64,000 nucleotides of DNA from Oscheius sp. JU75 (lineage: Eukaryota > Nematoda > Chromadorea > Rhabditida > Rhabditidae): assembly GCA_037178855.1 (NCBI GenBank), contig JASJZC010000002.1, forward strand, positions 5,344,501 to 5,408,500. The letters are read 5' to 3'. The position numbers were made by a program, and so were the translations under genes. Below the pieces are notes generated by a model. It ran no database searches, was not told the DNA's origin, and worked only from the letters and a program-made list of their open reading frames with translations. Below, piece by piece: positions 1-11,539 of the stretch (within the stretch, counting starts at the first letter, position 1; every line of letters begins with the position of its first letter).

Positions 1-3000
1 AGATCGGTAAGTCCTATGCAAAAGTAGATTACACTCACCTCCAGTCAGCACATCTCTTCTCCACCTCACAGAAGCATCCTGACCAGAATCCTCCTTCTGA
101 CACTCCTCCCTCTTCTAAAACTCGTAGTATATACAAATAACAAATCTCTTTACCCCCTTATATTCAAAACAAGACACGCATAGCTGAAGACAATCAAGCA
201 ATTGGGACAGCCTGCTTGGAGGCAGTTCCCTAACCCAGTTCCGCAACAACGATTGATCCAGATGCTTCAGAACCCAACAGAAACAGGTCAGAAGCTGTCG
301 AGACATCTCGAGATTTAGCCTGCTTTTGGCTGGTTTTTGTTTCTCTTCAGAAGTTGGTGAAGACGGGGCAGAACTGTTTCCGATTCCAGCAATAGCCAGA
401 GCGAGTTTTGAATTCATCCCTGGCGTCGAAGTGAATCGCTCTGTCAGGAAGTTTCTCTTCTCCGACCCTTGACTTGAGTACGGGTCATGTAGACGACCGA
501 CATTGTCCATGACTATCGAAATCAACGGAAGGTAGAGAGCCGCGACTCGTGCTCTTACTCCCGGTTCAGCTAGACGACTGTCAGCCTCATGAGTCGCCAA
601 GAGATTTCTGATCATTCCGATGGCCTTAGCTTGTAGCGTAGCATTGAGAGAACTGTCGAGTATTGAGGCCAAATCTCCCAAAACGATCCCCAGGAGAAAG
701 TGAGCCCGTCGGTAGTCGATAGACAGCTCCCCAGAGTAGTAAGAGCTTCCACTTTCGACGGATCTTCCACTGAGACTTCCTCCTCCAGGACTGGGTGGTT
801 GGAGTTGTGAAGGAGGTGGGATACAGCCAGATGTAGAAGTCGACATGCCGCTATGTGAAAACGGAACATTCATGATGACAAAGTGCTCGTGGGAGCAGAC
901 GATTCTCATAAAGTCTTGCTTCAGCAGCATTAACGAAGAAATGTTGCCCTCGGTCGCAGAGCAGATTTTCAACGAGATTGTCTGATTGAAATCACGGACC
1001 AGTCCCATAACATAGCTTCGATCCATGATCGAGAAGGCGTCTCGGAGAAAGAAAGCCCAGCTGTTGGCCACAGATTGTGCCTGGAACGGACCCTTGTTCA
1101 GCCGAGTGACCACTTCCACAGAGATTGCGGCTGAGAGAGAATCTAGATTCTTGATGAACCTCTCTGAGAAGCGGGAGCGTCGGACGAGGTAGAGACGGCC
1201 GGTCATGGAGAGATACTCCGCCATTGACTTCATCTGAAAACGGGGTTAGTCTTCAAAACATGGTAGAAGCTCTGACCATAAGTTCCAAGAAGAACCAGCA
1301 GTTGATGAAAGCCATCTCCCTCGTCTGTCCTCCACTTTTGACCCAAAGTTCGACAATCTCCTCGTGAACTGTCTTGTTAGGAGAAGAGGGAGTTGACTCA
1401 ACCGACCCTTTTCTCGTAGTCGATTTCTCAACATCCTCGATGATATTGAACAGTTTCTGTGTTTCTGGCGAGCCCGGTTTCTGCTTTTCCCTGCCAATCT
1501 CTTTACACAAAATCGACTGTTCTTTAGATTCTGAAGTTTTTCGTTTGCAGTTTTCAAAATTAAACGAACCCTTCAAGGCAGTCTTGAAGTAGTGAATGTA
1601 AGAAATCAGTAAGCCGCTTCGTCCATGTGCATCGGAACTCGAATCTAGTAGATGAGTACAGATTTTGACCAGCTGCCCGAGTGTCTCGAAACAGACAGTC
1701 GAGACAGCACTGGAATAGGGAGGTCTGGCAATGAGAGTGATGAGTTTATCGAGCACATTGTAAAGAAACGAGACCATCGGCTCGGGGCGGGCTTTCAAGA
1801 TTCCCTGTAAGAAATTGGAGATTGTACAAACAAGAAATACGCGAACCTGAATGGCAGAGGTTAGCCCCTGTTCGTTGATCGGCGGACGACGACGATCATT
1901 TGAAGCTAGAGAAGAGACAGCCACAAAGAAATTTTCGAGGTAGTCGTCCTGAGAAAGCAATCAACACGACTTGTCGCTTGGTTACCTGTGGATGAACAGT
2001 CGAGACGGCCTTCAGTGTCACGCTGAACAATGGTTTGTGTGAGTCGAGCCATTTGATGTTGGGCAGAGCTCCATCCGATGACAGGTAGCCATAACTGGGA
2101 GGAGGTCTTTCCAAACAGATCGGGAGAGTGAAATCTCCAGACTCCAGATGGCCAGCTCTATAGAGAGGCATCCAAGAGTATCCAATCGGATACTTGACTT
2201 CATCGTCCCGACTTCCAGCCTTGCAGGAGATGTGATAGAATGTGAAGAGAATGTGGAAGCCGTCGTCCACTTCCAGTGGGATTCTCATCTTGAACTCATC
2301 GCAGAAAGTCGGCATTTTTGAGTGGTAGAGAACAGACGAGTAGATATGGTCATTCAGTCGGCTGGCTGCATCGTGAGGGAACACAACAGTTTGAGCTATC
2401 TCCTTTGCGTTCATTAGCTCCATTTTGATGCAAATGTTTCTGGCTGTGCCCTGTCTTGCGGAAAAGTTGACACTTTTGGGATATACGTACAAAAGGTTCC
2501 TGAAACAAGGATTGTTAGAAAGTTAGGGAGGAGAATGCAAACTTGTAGCCAGTGTTGACAGCATACTGTCCCGGAGAAGCAAATCCTTGGATGTCCTTGG
2601 TAAGTTCAGCTTCCGGTCCGTTCGTAAAAGGTGACATCTTCTGATAGTCTGGGTTCAGCCTCATGAGTAGCTCTTCTCCCGTTCCACCCGATACTTGAAG
2701 AGTCAAATTTGCAGGGAAAGTCTTGATTTTCGAGAGTCGTCCTCCCTGTTTCCGAGCCTCGCCCAACAGCTTATACAAATCCTCGCTGCCCAGTCTATCC
2801 GCCTCTTGGCGGAAAAATGAGTTGATGGTCAATGTCACAGGCTTCAATGCCCCAAGATTGATGTCATACTGCGGCTGTTCTTGAATAGTTGATGTGTTGC
2901 TACTATCGTCACCACCTGAATTATACTTTAGATAGAAGTTTGATTGACCAACCGAGGAATTTTCTCTTTGTTAGTGGTGTTCGGACCCGATTGAGTACAG

Positions 3001-4762
3001 TAGCAGCAGAGGTTCCACTGCCTATACGACGGAAAGTGGTGGTCGAGGAGATGGACATTCGGTCAGCACTGACTATGCTGTTGGCATCTTCCACTGCTGA
3101 CATTGTTATGTCTCCACAGCCTGAATATTTGACTTTTCTATTTACGAAAGGGTACTCACTGGATCCAAAAACTCCCTCATTCCCAGACATCTGCGAGGCT
3201 ATCATTGAATCGGCCCTGCTCAAGACATTTCCAGTTTTTGCACTGGTAATCAGCTTTTGGAGATCCACTATCATGAAACCGAGTGGCATTCGATGCGAAC
3301 CTGAGAATAAAGTGAAGACTGTCTGTCCAGGAAAAACCTAGACGTGAAGCGTTTTCAGCCGCTGTGCTCTGTAGTTTTTCTACGGTCCGATCGTCTTTTG
3401 GTCCAAGATATGGCTCACAGCCGTCTGCCACATCGCACGCTTGGAGAATCTTGGACAACTAAAAGAGCTTTTACATGTAAACTTGAGGAATACTGACTCT
3501 GATGACCAGGAAGAGATCTGTCAAAGTACCGGCTAAATTGAATGCAGCCTGATTGCACAGTCCAAGAGGATCCAATCTCTTTCCAGTGAACTGATCGAAT
3601 TCGGACGGATTCACGTCAAAGTGGAACGTCTCGGTTACTTTTCTTCTTACTTTCGCGTCATAGATGGCCATTGAACCGTAAATGGGCTCGAAGAAGGGTT
3701 GGAGATCAAGTTTTACTACTTTGATGATCAGTTTCTGCGAGTTGACTTCGTCTGGATACAGAGGAGCTGATCTCTTTTCCACCACATCCGCCTGAAAATC
3801 GAAGCTAACCAGTTTTCAGTTCGAGCATACCTTGGCTTGAAGAGGGAGTAGATTGACCAGGTTCGTGTGTCTGTTGGTCAGTCGTCTCGAGTCGTTCGTT
3901 TGGTCCAGCTGGAGAAGATTGATCCGTTGAGTAATACCTAAACCCAGTGTATTGCAAAGATAGTATGTATGACTCACCAGAAACAGCCGGATCCGAGACA
4001 CTATGGCTCAAGTGTTGTTCTCTGTTCTCGTCATTGGATCCCATAGTTCCAGAAGACACAGTCGAAGTGAATGAATGTCTTTTGGGTAAAGTGTCATGCT
4101 CAGCTACCAGACTAGCGCTCCGGTTGACTCTCTCCGTCCTAACTCCATCTGTTTCGAAGAGAGCTCGAGCCGTGCTTCTAACTACTATCGGGCGTTCAAT
4201 GGTCATTCTTAGGTAGGCGTCGGCTGAACCAAACTGTTGGTATCTGGAAGAGATTGTGAGGGATAGTTAGACCGATGTACCTCTTCTCTACAAGGGCGAA
4301 CTCGTCCATGAAGGAAAGGAGAATGTCGTGGACGTGAGGTTCAATTGTCAGGCTGAATAGATAAGTTTAGAATGTTTCTGACAAAGAGACTCACTTCTTC
4401 GTGTCATATGGAAGCGGTTCAACTGTATGAGTCTCTCTGGGCACTATCCTTAGTTCGACGTCATCCGATGGGAATTCACTCACTCTGAACAATTTGCTCA
4501 ATCACATCGGATCAAAAACCCACTTTCTTGGACTCGAACACGACGAGGAGATATCGTAAAAGGCGCTCGTTTTCCTTTGAGCGAGTATTTCTTCGATGTC
4601 GCATGGCTCGACTACATCCAGTAATTTAATCTGAACAATTCCAATGGTAAAATCTTTCAAAACCCTCACATTGGCCGGTGTACCATCAGCCGAATCGAAA
4701 GAACCAGGATGGACAAGAAGACTACCCGTCATGACATGTTTTCGTACATCTGCGGCAGTCAT
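1..4762 (-). CDS. DOCK6/7/8-type (DOCK-C) guanine nucleotide exchange factor, 5' portion; gene continues off the left edge
   Basis: Rac/Cdc42 exchange factor of the DOCK-C group. Reading leftwards from 4762, the exons give in order: a start MTAADVRKH directly after a TTTTGACAG acceptor; a VVEPCDIEEIL block; a FPSDDVEL block (4381-4500); the conserved region around FEPIYGSMAIYDAKVRRKV (3471-3785); GCEPYLG and SWTD blocks (3177-3458); TINSFFRQEADRLGSEDLYK (2515-2847); a complete C2-like DHR-1 lipid-binding domain (1896-2492: VYPKSVNFSARQGTARNI ... FTFYHISC); and the armadillo-like region (115-1960) containing FFLELM, FSERFIKNL, FSIMDRSYV and CSHEHFV. All match DOCK6/7/8 in order. The last exon seen follows FEYKG and ends near base 30. 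The catalytic DHR-2 domain would lie outside the window. Introns are tiny, one of 39 nt near 4621-4660. I chose the start by the acceptor and by the resemblance to the DOCK7 N-terminus; further 5' exons are not excluded. Confidence 0.92.
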
Positions 4763-6563
4763 TCTGTCAAAACACATTGATTTGAGTAGATTCCTTCGAC
4801 CTACTTGTTCCTTTTCCCCGCAAAGGCCCGTGTAAACGGAGTAGAAGGCTGTGAAGTCATTTTTAAGAGAAAAGCCTAGGACATATGGTAGTGGACGATA
4901 AACAGCTGTGGAGAGAGATTGAGGTCGTGTACGCAGATCCGCGTTTGAGGTCAGTAGCGGCTCGACGCTTAAATACACTGGCAGTAGGGGAGAAAAGAGT
5001 CTATTGACCGCTAACTAGAATAGCAAAAACCACCTTTTGAAAAAAGAGATGCGCCCAAGGCTCTGTGACTTTGGCACCACGGTTGACGGAACCTTCTGTT
5101 CTTTTCGAGGTTTATCAAGCCTGAAAGTCAGAGAAGCACACCCATTATGAGCTGAAGATTGTTCTGTTCTTCCTCCTGAGTTAAGAGTGTGTATAGATTC
5201 GAACCAAGTAGTGGCCGGAAACTTGTCGAAGCATCTCTGTGAATCGTTGATCTTGTCTACATTTGGCCTAACTTTACTCATCGGGAAATGGTAACAAATC
5301 GTCATCTTTCTCCATCCCATTGCCAGTTGAAGGATCAAAAAGCAGTCCTTGTCTTCGAAAGAGAGAAAGTGCCATTCGGTTCGGGAAGTGAATCCGATTC
5401 GATTTTCTGAACCTCCTCTGGGGTCGCGATCGGCAGCAAGTCCCATGCCAAGCCAAGAGATCCAGCTGGTTCTTAACCTGTTTGCCATCCGTCCTCAAGG
5501 CTATCCGCTTGCTTTTTTCTACACTATAACAGCCACACCACTTGCAGCAACGGGAACTATATTCCCTCGAGGGTGTTCGGGGGCCCCCGTTTCACTCTCC
5601 CTGCCAAACTATCGCTGACATCGGTTACACTTTCTTCTGGAGCAAAAGTCTTCTATCCAGAGTTGCTCTGCAAATGCATGACTGTATCATTCAGCAATCT
5701 AGTCTCTTGCTGGTCTCGACATCACTCCTGTGATCTAAAAAGATTATACGCTGCTTTTGTGGACAAACCCAGACCATCTACGTCGTCAGTCGCACTCTCA
5801 ACAGTACAAATTCCGAGTTCCTGTCTCCTTTTATGGGGGTACATATCCGTTCTATGTCCTTACTTTCTCCCGCTATTCAGGAACAGGATCTTACCAGTTC
5901 CTATCAAAAAGAGAGCCAGTAACAAGGAACTAGCAACAAGCTTTCTCTAAAAAACAGACCATTGAGATCAGATTTGCTGCCAAACATTCAACTGTTTGAT
6001 TTTCAGTTTCTACCTTTAAACATCGTCCAGTCGGACCCGCCCCTCTCACTTCGGTACAAGCCATCAATTCTGCGCCGCTCTAAAAGAGACATGTTTTCCC
6101 ACTTGATAAGTAGGTGTGCACGTGGTGACTTCTATACTCTACCAAGACCAGTATGGAAGAGATAGAGTAGAGAGGGATCTCCCGCATCCCGTGTCCGCTG
6201 CAACGATACTGTTTCTCTCTGTACAAATATTGAGCCCAGTTCACGTATAATCGGATTCCACTCTCGTGTTTTCATTGACCAGAGGAGGGAGTGACCATTT
6301 TCCTAGCTTTGACTAACGTACAGACTCATATCCTGATTCTATTTTTGACTGTTCCCTTGGGTGTTTTCTAACTTCAGTTAGGAGAGGGTATAGTTTGGAC
6401 GGATCAGGAAGTATAGTAATAGAGTAGGTTCCCGGACTGAACTGAACTAATACAATAGCCAAAGCCCTTGCAAATTTCTATTGATTGGTTGATACTCTCT
6501 GTACCTATCTGGTACGCCTTTGCCTTTTCCAGAGTCTTTCTCTAAATCTTAAGTTTTCAGACA
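4763..6563. other. Intergenic stretch between DOCK-like gene and LAPTM-like gene
   Basis: No gene is recognised. An open segment on the minus strand (5015-5488) could hold a 5' exon or leader of the DOCK-like gene, but its translation shows no family signature and a start at 4762 explains the DOCK N-terminus without it. Plus-strand open segments (5349-6165) overlap each other and look like chance. T-rich tracts ending in TTTTCAG just before 6561 are the acceptor of the next gene. Confidence 0.4.
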
Positions 6564-7391
6564 ATGTCCCTTGACCATTCCACTCTTTGCTATCTCCACG
6601 GTTGGCTCCGATCCCACCGTAAAACCTTCCAGGTAGAGTCTATAGATCACAAATCCAAACCATTCTTTTTCAGAGCCGTCTTATTCAGATTCTACTCCTG
6701 CTAGTTAATTTTGGCAATAGTACTGTTCTGAGTCTGGACATTTTTGGACCAGAGTCAGTTGCTGCCCTCCTGCTATTTCTCATCAATGTGTTCTCAGTAA
6801 TTTTCTCCCTGCTGGGAATCTATTACTACAAGGCCATCTTCCTCATCCCAAATGTTGTTTTAAAGGTGAATCTTGTCCCTGACACCTTGTTGTTATTCAA
6901 ATTATATTTACATGTTCTGTTACAGGTGATGCTATCTTCTTCCTGCTTATTTTATGGACTGCAATTGGCCGACTCGAATGACTATTCTTCGGCCTGTCTC
7001 TTTGTTTGGCTCCTTCTCTCACTCGTTTGCTTCATTTGGGAGATCCAGGCCATGTTCACCGCCACGTTTGGCATCTTGAAAGAGTTGAACATGAAGGCTC
7101 TTTCGCGACCACCACCTAGCTACAGTCAAGTGAGCAGCACCTTTCTCCTTCCTCTGGTTTTGTCAGTAGTAATGCGCATCATGCCAAAAAGTTGTTTTTC
7201 TGGTCTAGAGCCCATGCTCTCCAACGTCACCGATCGTCAAATACTCTAGTGATCATTTTCAGGTCGTCTTGGACGAAATCAAACCTCCCTCCTATGCGGA
7301 TGCTGTAGCTATGCTGAAGAAGCAACAAACAACCACTAACGTACATCATCTTGATGTTGAAGCCCTCGAAAGAGAACTGACTCCAGTCTAG
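6564..7391 (+). CDS. LAPTM-like four-transmembrane endosomal/lysosomal protein with PY motifs
   Basis: Four exons join in frame: 6564-6632, 6674-6865, 6926-7129, 7263-7391 (introns 41, 60 and 133 nt), giving 197 residues. The start ATG lies three bases after a TTTTCAG acceptor, so the mRNA is probably trans-spliced. The protein has four hydrophobic segments: roughly residues 24-38 (IQILLLLVNF), 48-75, 88-101 and 106-124. The short C-terminal tail carries two PY motifs, PPPSY and KPPSY. This architecture, with PPxY motifs that bind WW domains of Nedd4-type ubiquitin ligases, fits the LAPTM4/5 family of lysosomal proteins. The family call is by architecture and tail, not strong sequence identity; an unrelated nematode tetraspan protein with PY motifs is the alternative. 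Confidence 0.7.
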
Positions 7392-8145
7392 AATATTTTT
7401 CAAAGATCTCTCGCGGGTCGATCACGGGTAGAAAGCCGTCTTTGCCACCAAACAGAATGATTGATCTCATTGTAGTAAAAACGAATGAAGATTCGGTACT
7501 GTTTGAACATTGAAAAACCAGTAAAGTTGGGCAAAAAGACGGCGAGAACGCGTTGTGTGACGTAGATTCGGCAAAGTTCGCCTGGTCTCGTAGCACGCGG
7601 GAAGAGTTAAAAGGAGAGAAACGGTCTTTGAAAATGACAACAGGGGTTCTGTGAATTTACCTATCAAACTTGTCTCATATATCTATTGCTTTCTTTCAAT
7701 GCCCTGCTGAATTGTATGCTACCACTTCATCTTGCGCAACTTTGGAGATGAAGCTATCAGTAGCAGTGCCAAGGTAGCTTCACTCTGCAACTGACTAACT
7801 TGAAATGCCTGACAGCTGTTAAGAAAGACAATGGTCTGATGGACATCGCTTTCTAGTACAGAAAGATCCTACCTTACAATTTGTAAGAGGCGTCTGCGAC
7901 ACGAGACAACTCTAATCAGGGATAACACTTGAGAATGTTTGTAGCCTTTTCTGTCAAGACAAGTCAAGCTAACGCAAGAAGAAAGCGGGCTCAATGACAG
8001 CCATTATGGATTACTTTGTACACTGCCCGATTTCTATTCCCCGTCAGTCTCCCCCTTTCTTCTCAATAAAACCTTTTCAATCTTTTCATTTTATCTCTGT
8101 CAATCGAGCTGTCGTAACAGGAGCAACGTTCTCTCAAAGATGCTA
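7392..8145. other. Intergenic; left flank of the transposon-like unit, part of a repeat found again at 12.39-12.55 kb
   Basis: No coding signal is seen. From about 8095 to 8145 the sequence is a diverged direct copy of 12500-12545: both share the block around CGAGCT, then AGCAAC and TCTC(C)CAAAGA, and end in GCTA. The last two bases before 8146 are TA, the target dinucleotide of Tc1/mariner elements. Confidence 0.6.
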
Positions 8146-8421
8146 CAGTGCAGTGCAAAACAATAATGCCACCCAGTATTTTAAGCATTCTGGCGCGGGA
8201 TGGCGTTTTGAGGTTTCGGGAGCAGCACCAGCGGATTCCGCGGCTTTCAAAACCCTCGCGTAGGTATGCTACAGCAATTCAGACGTTCTTTAAGGTCAGG
8301 CGGACACTTTTACTAAATAAAGAATTGTAGAAGCCTTGGTGCAAAATTATAAGGTCACTAGACAAAACGCTTAGTATAATTGACAAAAGGTCATTAAACA
8401 ACTCAGAAGAGATCAAATAAT
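8146..8421 (+). repeat. Left terminal inverted repeat of the Tc1-like unit
   Basis: This is inverted relative to 11921-12241. Shared landmarks, read inwards, are CAGTGC, GCATTCTG, GTTTCGGGAGCAGCACCAGC, GTAGGTATGCTACAG, TACTTTTACTAAATAAA, CACTAGACAAAA and GGTCATTAAAC. The preceding TA (8144-8145) is the presumed target-site duplication. Confidence 0.8.
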
Positions 8422-8733
8422 GGTGGCCCAAAGACGAATTGGTGGATGCAGTGGTTTGGCCCGCCCTTAGTCCCGATCTCATGCCGGTTGAAAACATTCG
8501 GGGAATGCTAGCTAGTAATGTCTACGCAAATGGAAAAGAGTACAACACTGTTGAAAGGCAAACGATTTACCGCAAATGGAAAAGAATGGACCCCAAATTT
8601 TTGAAGACGCTTTTTACGTCGATGCTGAGTCGTATTTTTGAGTGTATACAGAGAATTGGTGGTGTTACAAATTATTAGATCTCTTCTGAGTCGTTTAATG
8701 ACCTTTTGTTAATTATACTAAGCGTTTTTGTCT
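8422..8733 (+). pseudogene. Transposase C-terminal fragment plus truncated inner inverted repeat (Tc1/mariner)
   Basis: The open segment 8439-8678 encodes the end of a Tc1-like transposase: WPALSPDL followed by PVENI, with a substituted residue (SPDLMPVEN instead of SPDLNPVEN), through to a stop. The N-terminal DNA-binding domain and the first catalytic Asp region are absent. Bases 8671-8733 then repeat the inner 60 bp of the element's right terminal repeat in inverted orientation relative to 8352-8421, and homology stops abruptly after GCGTTTTTGTCT. It is a duplicate of 11690-11987 joined directly to the left terminal repeat, so this end of the unit is rearranged. Confidence 0.75.
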
Positions 8734-8850
8734 CAACTTATCAATCAGCCTTTGTGAATTTTTGAGCGAAGTTTTCATGTCAACAGTTACTAAAATACAG
8801 AGAATGGAAATGAAACAAAAGAAATATAATGTTCATATTGAGTACAGGCT

Positions 8851-10845
8851 CTAGATCGGCATGGAAGAGAAAGAGCCCTTGGGAACGAACTTGGCCAGAC
8901 CGAGGTACTCGCAAAAATTATTGCACTCGTGGTGGCGGAAGTAGCTGTCCATACCCTTGGATCCATGGTTCATCGGGCCATATCGAGTTATGTCTTTGCA
9001 ATGAATTGCAGGATCGGTCAACAGTACCCCGATCTCTCCATCCTTGCCCAGCTTTCCCACCACTCCTTCCAGGTCGACAACCATCAAGAAACGATTAGTT
9101 GCCTGAACTTTTAATTAGGAGACTTATACTCTGAGCTACTTTGTAAGTCCAGTGAGAGAATGCCATGACCAATCGGACAAACTCTATCGAAATTCCAAGG
9201 GCCACAGCTTTCTCCTCGACTATTCTGTATTCGGCATTGTTCGTGAAGCGAATGAACTTGTCTCCAGGGGCGAAACGACGTTCAGCGGACATGTACCGAG
9301 GAATTAGGCCGTTGATGGACAGTGTTCGGATCTTGATGAACTTGACTGTCTTCTTCATTCCTGTCTGACGTTGGATATCTTCAACATACTTCTCGGCCAG
9401 AAAAGATGCGATGGTCTGCATCTGGTTCGAGAGCTCGTATCTCTTGGAGCTATTCATACCTTTTCCGAGGTGAAGGTACTCCTTCAGGACAATTAGCTCA
9501 TCCTTGCTCTTCACAATTTCTCCTTTCTTGTCTTCGACATAGGGGGACAAATCTTTTCCGTAGTAGGCAACACGCTCAGCTCCTTTGGCGAAAGGGTTGT
9601 TGGCGATCTTGACTGAGGCAGTCTTTCGCTGCATCCTCTCGAGAGCGATGTCGTACTCAATGTCCTCGATGCTTTTTGGGTAAGCGTACGAAATGAAGTT
9701 TCCGGTCATAGCAGTGAGAGAAGCCCACGACGGCTCGGTCTTGATGAGAACGTAGGTTCTCTCCTTCCTGGCTGCACCGACAGCACGTTTGCTGGCACTG
9801 ATTGAGGCGGAGATGGAGTCACTGACAGCAGTGACGACCGAGTCTTTAATCTTGTCCACATTCCTGATATCAAAGTCGGTAATGGGCTCTCCATAGGCCT
9901 CTTCGAATTTCTTGATCATGATGTTCGTATGGTTTGTGATCTTGCCGAAGTAATACTGGATTCCCTGAGCACGAATGCGGGAGAACAGCTCGGTATGCTT
10001 CAGTCCTTTCGGGTCACCAGCAGGATAGTTGTCTGCTATCCCACTGTGGAACTCCCGACCGTGACACGGAGCATCCGCGATGTGAAAGATCACCTTCGTT
10101 CCAGCATTAGGCGACCAGTTCAGCTTCAGAGCAGCATCCAGTCCACCAAAAACGTCTTCTGGGCCATCTGCTCCTCCAGTGGCTCGCAGTTTCTGACAGA
10201 AGACGGTAAACCCGCTGATGGAACCAGCGAAAGGAAGCACTTCGATTTGAGGAGAGTCACCGAAGTCACGGTAAGCGACCATGCCCTGTTTCATTTTCAG
10301 AGCTTTAGTCTGGCCATTCGAGAAAGCAGCGTGAGGACTAGTGTCGGTGAGCTTCCTGAAAATAGTGCTCTGATGCAAAGAGGACAGTTTCTCTATCTCA
10401 AGATATCAAATAACAAATGGATCTCTCACTTGACAATGTCGAAGATCGATTGCCGAACTCCAGCAATGTACGCGTCCATGCTACCAGTTGCATCCATGAC
10501 AAAGCAAAGTTCGACGTAGCGAGCTTTCTTGATCTCGCGAAGCACATCTTCAATTCGGCATTTTCGGAGACGAGTTGCCACCTAGAGACAAGTACATTTC
10601 AAATGAAATATAAAGAAACCAACCGTGAACCGATCAACAATAGTTATCTCGTCTGCATCCTCCCCGTAATCCTCGTCCTCGTCCTCGTAGATGGCTCTTA
10701 GACGCTTGTTGATCTCTCGGACATGGCGATCTCCCTTCGAAGAAGATTCAGGCTTCGGAGCAGGGTCTTCCCTTGGACGTGTAAATTCCGAGCGACGACG
10801 AGTCGACTTCTCCTCCATATACGACGGTACAGAAGGCAAATCCAT
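8851..10845 (-). CDS. von Willebrand factor A domain / alpha-kinase protein (vwkA-like)
   Basis: Four exons join in frame: 10845-10624, 10581-10430, 10355-9140, 9102-8851 (introns 42, 74 and 37 nt), giving 613 residues. Residues 1-74 are charged and probably disordered. A vWA domain follows, with a MIDAS-like DATGSM at 104-109 and the inner FHIADAPCHG strand. An alpha-kinase domain occupies roughly 325-600: NPFAKGAERVAYYG at 378-391, FSHWTYK at the third splice junction, MVVDLEGV, LTDPAIH (558-564), the glycine-rich GPMNHGSKG, and the zinc-binding HHECNNFC (587-594). This order equals the vwkA family of atypical Ser/Thr kinases, related to eEF2 kinase and the TRPM6/7 kinases. All motifs expected for activity are present. 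It lies wholly inside the Tc1-like unit and has its own TATA box. The third donor (9139) was chosen over a downstream GT because only it keeps frame. Confidence 0.93.
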
Positions 10846-10919
10846 GTCTAAGATGGTATGAGATTATTGTGAAAAACGAGAGAAACAAGCCATAGTCTTA
10901 TTAGAAGGTCAAGGCATCC

Positions 10920-10927
10920 CTTTTATA
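10920..10927 (-). promoter_or_regulatory. TATA box of the alpha-kinase gene
   Basis: The minus strand reads GTATAAAAGGG here, 75-82 bases upstream of the start codon at 10845. No other good TATA match lies closer. Confidence 0.6.
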
Positions 10928-10951
10928 CTCAAGACCAGATGTTGTTGCGGG

Positions 10952-10960
10952 TGAGTCAGC
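10952..10960 (+). promoter_or_regulatory. AP-1/bZIP-type site TGAGTCAGC upstream of the alpha-kinase gene
   Basis: A perfect TGAGTCA core with GC extension lies 25 bases upstream of the TATA box. In animals this is the recognition site of Jun/Fos, Maf and CNC-type bZIP factors. Function is inferred from sequence and position only. Confidence 0.4.
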
Positions 10961-10979
10961 GCAGGTCTGCAACAGAAAG

Positions 10980-11001
10980 CCGTAAATCAGACGATTTACG
11001 G
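10980..11001. promoter_or_regulatory. Perfect 9-bp inverted repeat upstream of the alpha-kinase gene
   Basis: CCGTAAATC and its exact complement GATTTACGG are separated by four bases (AGAC). It lies about 53 bp upstream of the TATA box, between the functional gene and the decayed copy. It may be a dimeric transcription-factor site or a hairpin left by an older insertion. Confidence 0.45.
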
Positions 11002-11080
11002 ACAACATCGTTTAAAGTACGACCGCTAGTTGCAGAAAGAAGTGTGCAGTTTATGAACAAGCCTTTCTGAATTAAACATG

Positions 11081-11409
11081 TTCCATCGAAACTCCAAGGG
11101 GCACAGCATACTCCTCGAATATCGTGTACCCCGCATTGTGAACGAACTTGTCTTCAGGCGTGAAACGAAGTTCAGCGGACATACCGAGGATTTGGGCAGT
11201 TATTGATGGCCAGTGTGTGTGTGTGTGTTCGGATCTTGGTAAACTTGACAGTCTTCTTCATTCCTGTCTTGCGTTGGATATCCTCAACATACTACTCGGC
11301 CAGGAACAATGCGATGGTCTGCAACTGGTTCGAGAGCTCGTATCTCTTGGAGCTATTCATCCCATTTACGAACTGAAGGTGCTTCAGGACAATTAGCTCA
11401 TCCTTGCTC
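11081..11409 (-). pseudogene. Truncated, decayed copy of the alpha-kinase coding exon
   Basis: The plus-strand sequence aligns with 9190-9510 of the intact gene from ATCGAAACTCCAAGG to GACAATTAGCTCATCCTTGCTC, in the same orientation. It carries small deletions, many substitutions and an inserted GT run near 11213-11230 that breaks the reading frame. It has only the middle of the kinase domain, with no vWA part and no 3' exon. At 11409 homology ends abruptly and transposon-derived sequence begins. It appears to be a direct partial duplication that no longer encodes a protein. Confidence 0.85.
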
Positions 11410-11539
11410 CTTTTATTTATTGTCCACCAATCGATTTTTTTGAAATGTTTGCAATAAGTGACTGGCTGTTTTTATCGCACCACAAAGCTGGCATGAGCTT
11501 TGATAACCGTAATAAAGAACATTTATATCTGAATTTTTG

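Noticed and set aside
5015-5488. Minus-strand open frame as N-terminal extension of the DOCK-like protein
   Set aside because: No similarity to DOCK N-termini and the start after the acceptor at 4762 fits the family without it.
9130-9139. Alternative donor GTATAAG at the third alpha-kinase intron
   Set aside because: It shifts the frame and hits a stop; the GTAGCT donor at 9139 keeps the kinase domain intact.
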